Below are positions 8,037-19,019 of a DNA stretch of 64,000 nt, one piece after another. The stretch spans positions 1 through 64,000 of the forward strand of contig NZ_JAJGSX010000007.1 in assembly GCF_021245725.1 (NCBI RefSeq), read 5' to 3'. The position numbers were made by a program, and so were the translations under genes. Under the pieces are notes generated by a model. The model saw only the letters and a program-made list of their open reading frames with translations. It did no database searches and was not told the origin of the DNA. Origin of the DNA: Pseudonocardia sp. TRM90224. Its GTDB lineage: Bacteria > Actinomycetota > Actinomycetes > Mycobacteriales > Pseudonocardiaceae. Numbering within the stretch: position 1 is the stretch's first letter; each line of letters begins with the position of its first letter.

Positions 8037-9602
8037 TCAAGCCGCGGTGACCGTGGCCAACGCGCTGTGCAACGCCGCGGTGTCGGTAGGCCGATCGCGC
8101 CAGCGAGCCCCGACGTGGCCGTCGGGCCGGACGAGCACCGCGCCGTGCCGGGAGATGCCGCAGGCCTCGGCGAGCTCGTCGGGCAGCGGCTCGACGTGCA
8201 GCGGCACCCCGTCGACGGGCCGTGCCCAACCGGCGGGATCCGCGGTGAACAGGGTGAACCACTCGCCCACCGTGTCGAGCGTGGAGCGGCCCGGGGTGAG
8301 CCACAGGTGCGGCATACGACGGCCGGGGGCGGCGGTCGGAACGTAGTCCGTCGCTTCCTCACCCGGCGCCTCCTCATCCCGTTCGGCGCCGCTGCCGTCG
8401 GGCAGGAGCGCGGCCGAGCGGTACGTCCCACCCAGCACGAGCCCGAGCTGGGCGAAGTACCGGTCCGCCCACGGCCGGTCGGCACCCTGCTGGTTGCGCT
8501 CGTTCTGCATCTCGTGCATGAGCCGGGAGTTGGCCACCGCCTGGCGCAGCGTCCGGTGTGCGACGGGCTGCCGCTCCGCCTCGTAGGAGTCGAGCAGGCC
8601 AGGCCCGGCCCAACCGCGGAGCACCCCCGCGAGCTTCCAGCACAGGTTGTGCACATCGGCGATGCCGGCGTTCATGCCGAGCCCACCCGCCGGCGGCACG
8701 GCGTGCGCGGCGTCACCCGCCAGCAGGACGCGACCGTGCCGGAAGCGCTCGGCGACGAACGCGTTCACCGCCCAGTGCTCGACGCGCTCGACGGCAACCT
8801 TCACGTCGGCGTCCTCGCTGATCGCGCTGGCGACCAGGGCGGGCCAGTCGGCGCTCTCCGGGTCGGCCGGCGTCGGCCGGATCCAACCCCAGCCGCCTTC
8901 GGGGTAGAGCGGCAGGAACGACCCCTGCAGCGTCAGGTAGACCCCGGCGGGGTGGTCGGCGCTGCAGCGGTCGATGTCGGCGTCGAAGACGACGGTGGTC
9001 AGGCGGCTGAGCACACCAGGGCCCGCGGTGCCGATGTCCAGCAGCTGCCGGACCGTCGAGTTCGCGCCGTCGGCGGCGAGCAGGTAGCGGGCGTTGACGC
9101 GGCTCGCGACACCTTCGCGCCGGTCGAGGAGCGAGGCGATGACGCGGCCGTCCTCCTCGGTCACGTCGACCAGCTCGACCCCGAACCGCACCCCCGCGCC
9201 CGGCGCGGCGAGCAAGAGGGGCTCCAGCCGGTCCTGCGAAGTCACCGCGCCGATCTCGGGACTCTCCGGGATCGGCGCGTTGATCCCCACCATCGCCGAC
9301 GACACGAAGTCGTCGTCCCGCAAGGTGGCGCGGAAGCGGATGCGACCGAACTCCGGAGGGAACGCGCGCGCCCTGATCCCGTCGGCCAGCCCGAGCAGCC
9401 GGAAGATCTCCATCGACCGCACGTTGACCAGCCGCGACCGCGGGAACGGCGCCGGCTCGGCGTGCTTCTCGACCACCATCGCCCGCACGCCCCAGCGTTC
9501 GAGCAGCGCGCGGGCGGTCAGCCCGACCGGCCCGGCGCCGACGACGAGCACGTCCACCTCGGCATCCACGTTCTGCATGCCGACACGGTGCAGGGGCGTC
9601 AT
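8037..9602 (-). CDS. FAD-dependent aromatic monooxygenase (PheA/TfdB-like)
   Basis: The 521-residue protein has the class A flavoprotein hydroxylase pattern: the Rossmann motif VDVLVVGAGPVGLTARALLERWG near the N-terminus, the middle DG-type motif LLAADGANSTVRQLL, and the GD motif VLLAGDAAHAVPPAGGLGMNAGIADVHNLCWKLA with the ribityl-phosphate contact Asp. The C-terminal thioredoxin-like part, about 120 residues with LVRPDGHVGARW, is typical of phenol-hydroxylase-like and polyketide-tailoring members. It would use NAD(P)H and oxygen to hydroxylate a phenolic or polyketide compound. An alternative ATG lies at 9578. The small Cys-rich gene ends 53 bases upstream on the same strand. Confidence 0.92.
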   Translation of the reverse strand: MTPLHRVGMQNVDAEVDVLVVGAGPVGLTARALLERWGVRAMVVEKHAEPAPFPRSRLVNVRSMEIFRLLGLADGIRARAFPPEFGRIRFRATLRDDDFVSSAMVGINAPIPESPEIGAVTSQDRLEPLLLAAPGAGVRFGVELVDVTEEDGRVIASLLDRREGVASRVNARYLLAADGANSTVRQLLDIGTAGPGVLSRLTTVVFDADIDRCSADHPAGVYLTLQGSFLPLYPEGGWGWIRPTPADPESADWPALVASAISEDADVKVAVERVEHWAVNAFVAERFRHGRVLLAGDAAHAVPPAGGLGMNAGIADVHNLCWKLAGVLRGWAGPGLLDSYEAERQPVAHRTLRQAVANSRLMHEMQNERNQQGADRPWADRYFAQLGLVLGGTYRSAALLPDGSGAERDEEAPGEEATDYVPTAAPGRRMPHLWLTPGRSTLDTVGEWFTLFTADPAGWARPVDGVPLHVEPLPDELAEACGISRHGAVLVRPDGHVGARWRDRPTDTAALHSALATVTAA

Positions 9603-9655
9603 CTCACCCGGCTTGCACCGGCGCTTCAGCCGCTCAGCGGCCGATCATCGGTCGA

Positions 9656-9877
9656 TCAGCACCGCCGGCCGTTGGTGACGCACCCGCTGCAGGGCCGACC
9701 AGTGTCGGGGTTGTACCAGATCTCGCCCTCTTCCATCCGGCCCGCGCTGACGAGGGCGCAGCACCATTCCGGGATCTCGCAGTACCCCGCCTCGGCGATC
9801 GCCTTCGGGACGAACCGCGCGAGCAGGCGCTCACCCGTCCTCGCGACGCGGTCGTGCATCTTCTCGACTACGGACAT
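9656..9877 (-). CDS. small Cys-rich protein with conserved leader motif (family copy 1)
   Basis: A 73-residue product with a clear Shine-Dalgarno sequence GGGGAGG five bases before the ATG. Residues 16-30 carry the motif shared with three other small proteins in this window, here ERLLARFVPKAIAEA. The remaining 43 residues are polar and contain six Cys (33, 39, 40, 63, 66, 73), the last being the final residue. There is no classical Sec signal peptide or lipobox. The AxA-type end of the motif resembles a processing site. The gene lies in the same direction as, and 53 bases before, an FAD monooxygenase. I do not recognise a named family; a secreted or modified peptide is the working idea. Confidence 0.75.
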   Translation of the reverse strand: MSVVEKMHDRVARTGERLLARFVPKAIAEAGYCEIPEWCCALVSAGRMEEGEIWYNPDTGRPCSGCVTNGRRC

Positions 9878-10006
9878 GCGTGCCTCCCCGATGGCGTGCC
9901 GGACCGTTCCGGACGATCGTCGCGGACGGATCCGGCCCGTTCCAGGAATCGTGGACGCCCGAGCAGCGGACGGACGTCGTCCGGCCGATTCCTCCGCCGT
10001 CGCCCG

Positions 10007-10663
10007 TCAGCGCGCCGCCGCGGCCGGCCGGCCGGCCCGGATCCGGCGCCCGCGGTGCACCGCGACACCGATCACGGCCGCCAGCGTCATGATCGGGTAG
10101 TCGAGCTTGGCGACGTACTCGACGACCGGCACCACGACCGCCGCGGCATACACCCACGCGGGCGGCGTCCAGTCGGCCGGCCGCCCCGCGCGGGCGCCGC
10201 GACGACCCCACGGCTTCGCGATCGAGACCCAGACCATCAGCACCAGCGAACCGAGCGTCCAGCAGGTGCCGACGACGAGCGACGTCGCCGACCACGCCGC
10301 TCCGCCACGCTCGGCCTCGACGATCCCTTCCAGCGTGTGGCCCAGGTAGAGGCTGCCGAGCAGGACCGCGACCAGCGTCAGCCAGAACTTGACGGTGACC
10401 CAGTGGTGCCGGAAGTAACCCCATGGCGTCAACGCGCTGAGCATGAGCCCGGTGTAGGCGGTCACGATCCCGAACGGGTCGAGGATCTCGTTCTCGAGGA
10501 ACAGCGCCGTCTCGAACGTGACCAGCCGGTCGCCCCCGTCCATGCCGAAGGCCCTGGCCAGCAGCGTGAGCTGGACGACGGCCATCGCCACCCACCCGAC
10601 CGACGCGAGCACGTGCAGCACGAGCAGGAGCTGCCGGCCGCGCTTGGCCGTGAACGCAGGCAC
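10007..10663 (-). CDS. DUF2269-like multi-pass membrane protein
   Basis: The 218-residue product has five or so hydrophobic segments, beginning with LLLVLHVLASVGWVAMAVVQL, and later VTAYTGLMLSALTPWGYF, KFWLTLVAVLLGSLYLG and a C-terminal pair. The His in the first segment and the FRHHWVTVKFW stretch fit the DUF2269 family of small integral membrane proteins of unknown role. Start GTG at 10663 lies two bases after the stop of the MarR gene, so translation is probably coupled and the two form an operon. The MarR protein may control this membrane protein; that is inference from arrangement. Confidence 0.8.
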   Translation of the reverse strand: MPAFTAKRGRQLLLVLHVLASVGWVAMAVVQLTLLARAFGMDGGDRLVTFETALFLENEILDPFGIVTAYTGLMLSALTPWGYFRHHWVTVKFWLTLVAVLLGSLYLGHTLEGIVEAERGGAAWSATSLVVGTCWTLGSLVLMVWVSIAKPWGRRGARAGRPADWTPPAWVYAAAVVVPVVEYVAKLDYPIMTLAAVIGVAVHRGRRIRAGRPAAAAR

Positions 10664-10665
10664 GG

Positions 10666-11094
10666 TTACGACCGCTCGACGGCGCGGCTGAGGATCGCGT
10701 GCAGCGCCACCCGGTCGGCCTCGTCGAGCCGGCCGATCGCGGGGGCATCCTCGGCGAGCTGCTCGCGCATCCGGTCGCGCACCTCGACGCCGTGCCCGGT
10801 GAGCTCGACGTGCTTCACCCTGCGGTCCGCGGGCAGGACCTTGCGCTCGACGAGCCCGCGCGACTCCAACCCGTCGACGATCCCGGTCATGTTCGACGCG
10901 TCGTAGCCCATCCGGGCGGCCAGCGCACGCATCGGCACCGGTCCGTAGATGCGCAGGACCGTCCGGGCTTGCACGACCGTCAGCCGCTCCCCTGCCGCGA
11001 TGTCGGCGAACTGGGCCTTGAGGTGGTCGGTGACCGCGAACAGCATGTCGACGATCTCCGATGTCGGCCCTGGCCGACGGGGCGTTCCGTCCAT
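10666..11094 (-). CDS. MarR-family transcriptional regulator
   Basis: The 142-residue protein has the complete MarR layout: an N-terminal dimer helix (SEIVDMLFAVTDHLKAQFADIA), winged helix-turn-helix RALAARMGYDASNMTGIVDGLESRGLVERKVLPADRRVKHVELT (about residues 61-105, with the DxR wing), and a C-terminal dimer helix. The ATG at 11094 fits the usual family length. It is the first gene of a two-gene unit with the membrane protein that follows, and it is tail-to-tail with nothing: the neighbouring MFS gene upstream runs in the same direction and ends 32 bases before it. MarR proteins of this kind generally repress their own operon until a small phenolic ligand binds. Confidence 0.9.
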   Translation of the reverse strand: MDGTPRRPGPTSEIVDMLFAVTDHLKAQFADIAAGERLTVVQARTVLRIYGPVPMRALAARMGYDASNMTGIVDGLESRGLVERKVLPADRRVKHVELTGHGVEVRDRMREQLAEDAPAIGRLDEADRVALHAILSRAVERS

Positions 11095-11126
11095 GGGTCC
11101 AGCTTGGCCAGAATTACTGGTAGATA

Positions 11127-12317
11127 TCAACCATTGTCTTGCACCAGCGTTCGGAACGCGGCCGAGCGCAGCATGACGGCCGCCCCGACCAGCCCGCAGA
11201 TCGCCGCCGTCGCCACCGCGGCGACCAGGCTGCCGCGATCCAGCCCGACCCCGCCGATCCAGGCCCCGAGCGCGATGCCGATCTGGAAGGCGACGATGTA
11301 GACGGCGGAGGCGAGGTCCTGCCGGGTGTCGGCGACACGCAGCACCGCGGCCTGCAGCACCACGGCCATCCCGCCGGCCGGCACGGCCCAGAGCACAACC
11401 ACGACCGCGCCGACCTGCGCCCCATCCGCCCCGATGACGAGCAGCGCGAGCATGCACGCGGCAGCGCCACAGGTGACCAGGAGTCCTGTCGCCCGGGGCC
11501 GCCCGTCGACCAGCCTGCCGATCAGCACGAGCCCCAGCAGGCCGGCCGCGCCGTGCGCGAGCAGGAGACCCGATGTCGCCGCACCGGTCAGGCCGACGTA
11601 CTGCGCGATGATCACGGTGATGTAGGTGAAGGCCGCGAAGTGCCCGGTCACCACAACCGCCGTCACCAGGTTGACCCCGGCGAGGGAACGGTCGGCCACG
11701 ACCTCCCGGATCGCCGCGAGTCCCTGCCGGGTCGTCTGATCCCCCGGTGGCATCGGGTCGACCGTCGCGCGGATGAGCACGACGGCCAGCGCGGCGACGC
11801 CGGCGAGCGCGAGCGCCGTCGGCCGCCACCCGATCGCCGCGCCGAGCCACGAGCTCAGCGGGAGCCCGAAGAGGAAGGCGAGCGAGTTCCCGGCGAAGAC
11901 CACCGTGGTCGCACGGCCGCCCTGGCCCGGTCCGAGCAGCCGCGCGGCCATCGGCGCGACGATCGACCAGAACACGCCGTGCCCGGCCGCCGAGATCGTC
12001 CGCGCGACCACGGCGACGCCGTAACCCGGCGCGACGGCCAGCAGCAGGTTGAACGCCGCGATCGCCGCGACCGTGACCAGCGCGGCCGTCCGCCGGTCCC
12101 ACCGCGAGGTCATGGCCACGAGCGGCACCACGGTGACCGCGACGACCACCGCGTAGCCCGTGACCAGCAGGCCGATCGCCGATTCGGGGACGCCGAACCC
12201 GGCCGCCAGATCCGGCAGCAGCGCGACGGGCAGGTTCTCCGACGTCACCGAGACGAAGCAGGCGGCACTGAGCGTCGCCAGCGCGACACCGGTTCGCGAG
12301 ATCTGGGATATGCCCAC
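11127..12317 (-). CDS. MFS transporter (DHA1 family)
   Basis: The 396-residue membrane protein has twelve hydrophobic segments and DHA1 landmarks: VTSENLPVALLPDLAAGFG in the first segment, RWDRRTAALVTVAA as motif A region, and FAGNSLAFLFGLPLSSWLGAAIGWRPTAL around segment 5. It resembles sugar-efflux or drug-efflux pumps. I place the start at GTG 12317 because TATCGT (12330-12325 on the minus strand) is a -10 element 7 bases before it and because the frame upstream overlaps the divergent gene. Promoter and operator are shared with a LacI-type regulator, which is therefore the probable repressor of this pump. LacI control suggests a sugar-like or nucleoside-like ligand; substrate is unproven. 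Confidence 0.9.
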   Translation of the reverse strand: MGISQISRTGVALATLSAACFVSVTSENLPVALLPDLAAGFGVPESAIGLLVTGYAVVVAVTVVPLVAMTSRWDRRTAALVTVAAIAAFNLLLAVAPGYGVAVVARTISAAGHGVFWSIVAPMAARLLGPGQGGRATTVVFAGNSLAFLFGLPLSSWLGAAIGWRPTALALAGVAALAVVLIRATVDPMPPGDQTTRQGLAAIREVVADRSLAGVNLVTAVVVTGHFAAFTYITVIIAQYVGLTGAATSGLLLAHGAAGLLGLVLIGRLVDGRPRATGLLVTCGAAACMLALLVIGADGAQVGAVVVVLWAVPAGGMAVVLQAAVLRVADTRQDLASAVYIVAFQIGIALGAWIGGVGLDRGSLVAAVATAAICGLVGAAVMLRSAAFRTLVQDNG

Positions 12318-12318
12318 T

Positions 12319-12334
12319 TGTGTAACGATACACA
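12319..12334. promoter_or_regulatory. shared operator/promoters of MFS and LacI genes
   Basis: TGTGTA-acga-TACACA is a perfect 6+4+6 inverted repeat lying between the two divergent starts. It contains the leftward -10 (TATCGT) and ends 2 bases before the rightward -10 (TAGGCT, 12337-12342). One dimeric repressor bound here would block both genes. Both transcripts would be leaderless (GTG at 12317 and GTG at 12349). Confidence 0.55.
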
Positions 12335-12348
12335 GATAGGCTGTGCCG

Positions 12349-13389
12349 GTGCAGGATCCAGGGTCGCCGCGCATCACCATGGCCGAGGTCGCGCGCCGCG
12401 CCGGCGTCTCCCCGATGACGGTGTCGTACTGCTACAACCAGCCCGAACGGGTCGCGCCCGGTACGTTGCGCCGGGTCCGCGAGGTCGCGGCCGCGCTCGG
12501 CTACCGCGGCCCCGACCCGACCGCGCGCTCGCTGCGCCGCCGCCACAACGGCGCGATCGGCGTCGTGCTCGGCGAGCACCTCGCCTACGCGTTCGAGGAC
12601 CCGCAGGCCCGCCGCTTCCTCGCCGGGGTCGCCGAGGTGTGCCGCGAGCGCGGGACCGGCCTGAACCTCATCCCGACCACCGGCGCGGACGACGACGCCG
12701 AGCGCGTCCGGTCGGCGTCCGTCGACGGCTACATCGTCTGGACGACCGTCGATGCCGACCCCGTCCTCGAGGTGCTGAGCGGCCTCGACAAGCCCGTCGC
12801 GATCCACGGCGGGCCGGCCGTCCGCGGCGCGCAGGTGATCGGCATCAACAACCGCGCCTCCGCGCGCGAGCTGACCGCACGCACCGTCCGGGGCGCGCTG
12901 CGGCCGGCGGTGCTCAGCCTCCCGTTCGACCGCGACCGCAGGCCGCGCCTGGAGTTCGGGCCGCAGCCCGAGCTCGTCACGTTCCCCGTCACACGCGAGC
13001 GCCTGCTCGGCATCTACGACCACTTCGCCGAGGCCGGTCCCGACCCGCTACGCCTGCCCGTCGCCGTTGCCGCCCACAACGACCGCGCCGTCGCCGCGCC
13101 CATGGCCGAGGAGCTGCTCGACACCTGCAACCCCGACGCGGTGGTCGCCATGAGCGACCAGCTCGCCTTCGCCGTGCTCGACGCCGCCCGCCGGCGCGGG
13201 CTCACCGTGCCCGCCGACCTGGCGGTGGCCGGGTGGGACGACGACCCGGACGCGAGCGGCGCCGGCCTCACGACGATCGCCCAGTCGATGTTCGACCAGG
13301 GGCGGGCGTGCGCGCTGGTCGCGGTCGGCGATCGCGCCCCGACCACCGCGGCCGCCTGGAGCACGGTCGTGCGGAGCAGCACCCGCTGA
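12349..13389 (+). CDS. LacI-family transcriptional regulator
   Basis: A 346-residue repressor. Residues about 8-60 are the LacI DNA-binding domain, ITMAEVARRAGVSPMTVSYCYNQPERVAP, followed by a hinge helix region PTARSLRR and a periplasmic-binding-protein-like effector domain ending with VAGWDDDPDASGAGLTTIAQ, the canonical C-terminal signature. One small oddity is YCYNQ where most members have SRVLN. The GTG at 12349 is preferred over GTG 12343 because the -10 element TAGGCT ends at 12342, giving a leaderless start. It is divergent from an MFS exporter and shares an operator-like palindrome, so autoregulation and control of the pump are likely. Confidence 0.9.
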   Translation: MQDPGSPRITMAEVARRAGVSPMTVSYCYNQPERVAPGTLRRVREVAAALGYRGPDPTARSLRRRHNGAIGVVLGEHLAYAFEDPQARRFLAGVAEVCRERGTGLNLIPTTGADDDAERVRSASVDGYIVWTTVDADPVLEVLSGLDKPVAIHGGPAVRGAQVIGINNRASARELTARTVRGALRPAVLSLPFDRDRRPRLEFGPQPELVTFPVTRERLLGIYDHFAEAGPDPLRLPVAVAAHNDRAVAAPMAEELLDTCNPDAVVAMSDQLAFAVLDAARRRGLTVPADLAVAGWDDDPDASGAGLTTIAQSMFDQGRACALVAVGDRAPTTAAAWSTVVRSSTR

Positions 13390-13392
13390 CGG

Positions 13393-15759
<2,367 letters not shown>

Positions 15760-15828
15760 CCGTGTCTCCATCTGTCGGCTGTCGGATCGGCGCCGCTCGG
15801 GGGCAGCGCATGGGGAACTGACCCGGCG

Positions 15829-16254
15829 TCAGGCCCGGTGCTGGATCCGGATCATATTGCCGGCGGGATCGCGGAACGCGCAGTCGCGCACCCCGTAGGG
15901 CTGGTCCATCGGCTCCTGCACGACCTCGGCGCCGCTGGCCTGCACCCGCTCGAAGATGCCGTCGACGTCCTTGGTCGCCAGCACGACGCCGGCGTAGGTG
16001 CCCTTCGCCATCATCTCGGCGATGGTGCGGCGCTCGTCCTCGGTGATGCCCGGGTCGGCGCCCGGCGGGTTCAGCACGATGGACGTGCTCGGCTGCCCGA
16101 CCGGACCGACGGTGATGAAGCGCATGCCCTCGTACCCGACGTCGCCGCGGACCTCGAAGCCGAGCACGTCGCGGTAGAACGCCAGCGACGCGTCCGGGTC
16201 GTCGAGGGGCAGGAAGCTCGCGTGGACGGTCAGGTCGACCGGTTCGGATGTCAT
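15829..16254 (-). CDS. VOC-family protein (glyoxalase/bleomycin-resistance fold)
   Basis: The 141-residue protein shows the two beta-alpha-beta-beta-beta modules of the VOC fold: ASFLPLDDPDASLAFYRDVLGFEVR at the start and KDVDGIFERVQASGAEVVQEPMDQPYGVRDCAFRDPAGNMIRIQ at the end, with a probable metal-binding Glu/His set reduced in the first module. Typical length. Members are lyases, dioxygenases or drug-binding resistance proteins; I cannot choose. The AraC gene ends 4 bases upstream and the UvrA-like gene begins 70 bases downstream, so AraC-VOC-UvrA-like is probably one operon for tolerance to a toxic compound. Confidence 0.9.
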   Translation of the reverse strand: MTSEPVDLTVHASFLPLDDPDASLAFYRDVLGFEVRGDVGYEGMRFITVGPVGQPSTSIVLNPPGADPGITEDERRTIAEMMAKGTYAGVVLATKDVDGIFERVQASGAEVVQEPMDQPYGVRDCAFRDPAGNMIRIQHRA

Positions 16255-16258
16255 GGCG

Positions 16259-16708
16259 TCACGCTAGGTGCGGCTCGGGAACCGGTGCTTCTCGATTCCT
16301 GATCGGTCTCGTCACGCGCTTCACGACGCACGACGGCATCCCCGCGGTCGCGCGGGCGGCGCGCCGCTTGTAGGTGCTCGGCGGCACCCCGACCAGCTCC
16401 GTGAACCGGGTGCTGAAGGTGCCGAGCGACGAGCAACCGACGGTGAAGCAGACCTCGGTGACGCTCAGGTCGCCGCGGCGCAGCAACGCCATCGCCCGCT
16501 CGATGCGCCGCGTCATCAGGTACGCGTAGGGCGACTCGCCGTAGGCGTTGCGGAACGCGCGACTGAGGTGCCCGGCCGACATGTTCACCCCTCTGGCCAG
16601 CGCTTCGACGTCGAGCGGCTGCGCGTGCTCCCGGTCGATCCGGTCGCGCACGCGACGCAGCAGCGCGAGGTCGCGCAGGTGCTGATCCGCAGCGGGCCTG
16701 GTGGGCAC
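16259..16708 (-). CDS. AraC-family regulator, DNA-binding domain only
   Basis: A 149-residue protein made of little more than the double helix-turn-helix of the AraC family: VEALARGVNMSAGHLSRAFRNAYGESPYAYLMTRRIERAMALLRRGDLSVTEVCFTVGCSSLGTFSTRFTELVGVPPSTYKRR (about residues 33-117). No sensor domain precedes it, as in the SoxS/MarA type, so control may be by level of expression. The gene is immediately upstream of the VOC gene; this AraC-VOC pairing is widespread in actinomycetes and the regulator probably activates its neighbour. Confidence 0.88.
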   Translation of the reverse strand: MPTRPAADQHLRDLALLRRVRDRIDREHAQPLDVEALARGVNMSAGHLSRAFRNAYGESPYAYLMTRRIERAMALLRRGDLSVTEVCFTVGCSSLGTFSTRFTELVGVPPSTYKRRAARATAGMPSCVVKRVTRPIRNREAPVPEPHLA

Positions 16709-16752
16709 GTGCCGGATCGTGCCACGTCAGAGCGGTGTTGCCCAAGAGCGGT

Positions 16753-17619
16753 TCACCCGTCGAGGACGGCGAGGAAAGCGGACGCCGCGGGGGTGCGCCC
16801 GGCCCGGCTCCAGATGACGTGCTCGACCCGCGCCGGCGCGTCGGTCACTTCGATCGTGGTGACGCCCGTCAGCTGCGGGACGAACGTCGAGGGGAGCAGC
16901 GCGACGCCGAGCCCTTCCTCGACCAGCCGGGCCGTCAGGTACGCGGTGGTCACCTCGAAGGCGACGTCGCGGGTGAGACCGGCCGCCTCGAACGCCAGGT
17001 CCGACTGGATGCGTCCGGCCGTCTTGTGCGGCAGGTCCACGAAGGGCTCCGCGGAGAGCCGTTCGAGGCTCACCTCCGACTCGCCCGCGAGGGGGTGGTC
17101 GGGCGCAACCACGGCGACGAGCCGGTCGCGCGCGAGCTCACGACCGTCGACGCCCTCGAGCCGGGCCGTCGTCGGCAGCCCGAGGAAGGCCACTTCGACG
17201 ATGCCCTGCCGGACGGCCTCGACGAGGTCGTCGCTCGCGCCGGCCCGCAGGCTGACGCGCACGTGCGGGTACCGGCGGCGGAACTCGCGCAGCGCACGAG
17301 GCACGTCGACCGCGGCGACCGTCGAGATCAGGCCGACGGCGAGCCGGCCGCGGATCTCACCGACCGCCGCGGCGACCTCCGCGGCCGCGCGCTCGGCGGC
17401 GTCGAGGCACTGGCGGGCGGCGGGCAGGAACGCCGCGCCGGCCGGCGTCAGCTGCACCCGGCGGCTGGTGCGCTCGAAGAGCCGCGCGCCCAGCTCACGC
17501 TCCAGGCGGGCGATCTGGTGGCTGAGCGCCGACTGGACGACGAGGCACCGCGCGGCAGCCCGGGTGAAGCTGCTCGTCTCGGCGACGGCAACGACGTAGC
17601 GCATCTGCTGGAGCTCCAC
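16753..17619 (-). CDS. LysR-family transcriptional regulator
   Basis: About 288 residues. The N-terminal winged helix reads MRYVVAVAETSSFTRAAARCLVVQSALSHQIARLERELGARLFERTSRRVQLT, the standard LysR head, followed by a two-lobe effector domain with AVGLISTVAAVDVPRALREFRRRYPHVRVSL. Start is uncertain: GTG 17619 gives the usual LysR length before MRYV; ATG 17634 and ATG 17658 are in frame. It is divergent from an MFS exporter 102 bases away with inverted repeats between them, so it is likely the activator or repressor of that pump. Confidence 0.9.
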   Translation of the reverse strand: MELQQMRYVVAVAETSSFTRAAARCLVVQSALSHQIARLERELGARLFERTSRRVQLTPAGAAFLPAARQCLDAAERAAAEVAAAVGEIRGRLAVGLISTVAAVDVPRALREFRRRYPHVRVSLRAGASDDLVEAVRQGIVEVAFLGLPTTARLEGVDGRELARDRLVAVVAPDHPLAGESEVSLERLSAEPFVDLPHKTAGRIQSDLAFEAAGLTRDVAFEVTTAYLTARLVEEGLGVALLPSTFVPQLTGVTTIEVTDAPARVEHVIWSRAGRTPAASAFLAVLDG

Positions 17620-17631
17620 CCATCCATCGTG

Positions 17632-17645
17632 CATCGAGATCGATG
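17632..17645. promoter_or_regulatory. inverted repeat between LysR and MFS genes
   Basis: CATCGA-GA-TCGATG is a perfect 6+2+6 inverted repeat; a further CATCGATCG lies at 17669-17677. Repeated CATCGAT-type elements in a LysR-target intergenic space are a plausible regulator site. Whether they bind the adjacent LysR protein is inference. Confidence 0.35.
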
Positions 17646-17720
17646 GCGTGACAAACATGTGTTGGACTCATCGATCGTCGCAGGCTCTGATGGAGGCAGA
17701 CCCTCGATGGAAGAGATGAC

Positions 17721-18923
17721 ATGACCACCACACACGCTGGACGCCAGCAATCGACGACCCAGCACTCGACACTGAGGGCCTGGCTGGGTGTTGCCGCCAT
17801 CACGGCCAGCCTGTTCGTCTTCCTCACCACCGAGCTGATGCCGGTCGGCCTGCTCACCCCGCTGAGCTCGGGCCTGAGCATCTCGGTCGGTGCGGCCGGG
17901 CTGATGGTGACGCTCTACGGCCTCTCGGCCGGCCTGGGCGTGCCGTTCATCGTCGCCTGGACCCGGCACGTCGACCGGCGCGTGATGCTCTCGGCGCTGC
18001 TGGCGGTGCTGGCGATCGGCAACCTCGTCACCGCCGTGTCGCCGAACTACCCGCTCGTCCTGACGACGCGGCTCGTCATGGGGTTCGCCAGCGGGGTGTT
18101 CTGGGCGATCGGCGTCAGCATGGCGATGCGCATCGTGCCGGGCCGGCACGCGAGCCGGGCCGCGGCGGTGGTGATGTCCGGCATCTCGGTCGCCGCGGTG
18201 GTGGGCATCCCGCTGGGCACGCTCCTCGAAAGCCTCACCGACTGGCGCACGACGTTCCTCATCTGGAGCGGGTTGAGCGCGATCGTGTTCCTCGCGGTCG
18301 CCTGCACGCTTCCGTCGTTGCCGGCGCAGAATGCGGTGCCGGTGCGGGAGGTCTTCCAGCTCCCGCTCCGGAACGGGCGGCTGCGTTCGGTGATGGTCGT
18401 CGTCGTGCTGTTTGTGCTCGGCCATTTCGGCGCGTACACGTTCATCCGCCCATTCCTGGAAGACGGTTCGGCCGCGACCGCGGCGACCGTCACCGGGCTA
18501 CTGATGATCTACGGCGTCGGTGGGGCGGTGGGGAACTTCGTGGCCGGCCACGCCGTGACGAAGCACCTGCGAGCCAGCTTCGCCGTCGGCTGCACCGGGC
18601 TCGTGGTTTCGCTGTTGCTGCTGCTCACACTGGGCAACGGGACCGCGGTACCGGTCGGCTCCCTCGCGCTGTGGGGCGTGTCGTTCGGCGTGGTGCAGTT
18701 GAGCCAGCTCACCATGACCCAGGCGGCGGCGCCCGACACGTTCGAGGCCGCGATGTCGCTCAACACCATGGCGTACAACACCTCGATCGCGCTCGGGGCG
18801 ATGTTCGGCGGGCTGCTCGCGGACCATCTCGGCGTGCGCAGTGTGTTCTGGTTCGGCATGGTGCTGACCGCGGCCGCATTGCTCGTCGCAATTACCTCGG
18901 GCCGGTTGCGCCGATCCGATTGA
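17721..18923 (+). CDS. MFS transporter (DHA1 family)
   Basis: A 400-residue twelve-segment membrane protein with a polar N-terminal tail of about 20 residues. Landmarks are LTTELMPVGLLTPLSSGL in segment 1, WTRHVDRRVMLSALLA as motif A, and SGISVAAVVGIPLGTLLESLTDWRTTF around segment 5. It is closely similar in plan to the pumps at 2842 and 11127, all of the TtgA/sugar-efflux-like DHA1 branch. The ATG is preceded by a purine-rich GAAGAGATGAC. Its regulator is probably the divergent LysR gene. Confidence 0.92.
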   Translation: MTTTHAGRQQSTTQHSTLRAWLGVAAITASLFVFLTTELMPVGLLTPLSSGLSISVGAAGLMVTLYGLSAGLGVPFIVAWTRHVDRRVMLSALLAVLAIGNLVTAVSPNYPLVLTTRLVMGFASGVFWAIGVSMAMRIVPGRHASRAAAVVMSGISVAAVVGIPLGTLLESLTDWRTTFLIWSGLSAIVFLAVACTLPSLPAQNAVPVREVFQLPLRNGRLRSVMVVVVLFVLGHFGAYTFIRPFLEDGSAATAATVTGLLMIYGVGGAVGNFVAGHAVTKHLRASFAVGCTGLVVSLLLLLTLGNGTAVPVGSLALWGVSFGVVQLSQLTMTQAAAPDTFEAAMSLNTMAYNTSIALGAMFGGLLADHLGVRSVFWFGMVLTAAALLVAITSGRLRRSD

Positions 18924-19019
18924 TCGGTTTCACTAATTCGCCCATGAGAAGGAATCGTTGGACAAATCAGCGGCATCGGGTTGAGCTTGTCCCACCGATT
19001 CACAACATGGGGGGAATCC

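Noticed and set aside
7089..10100. 1003-codon open frame on the plus strand
   Set aside because: It runs antisense through four recognisable genes and has the low-complexity composition of a shadow frame.
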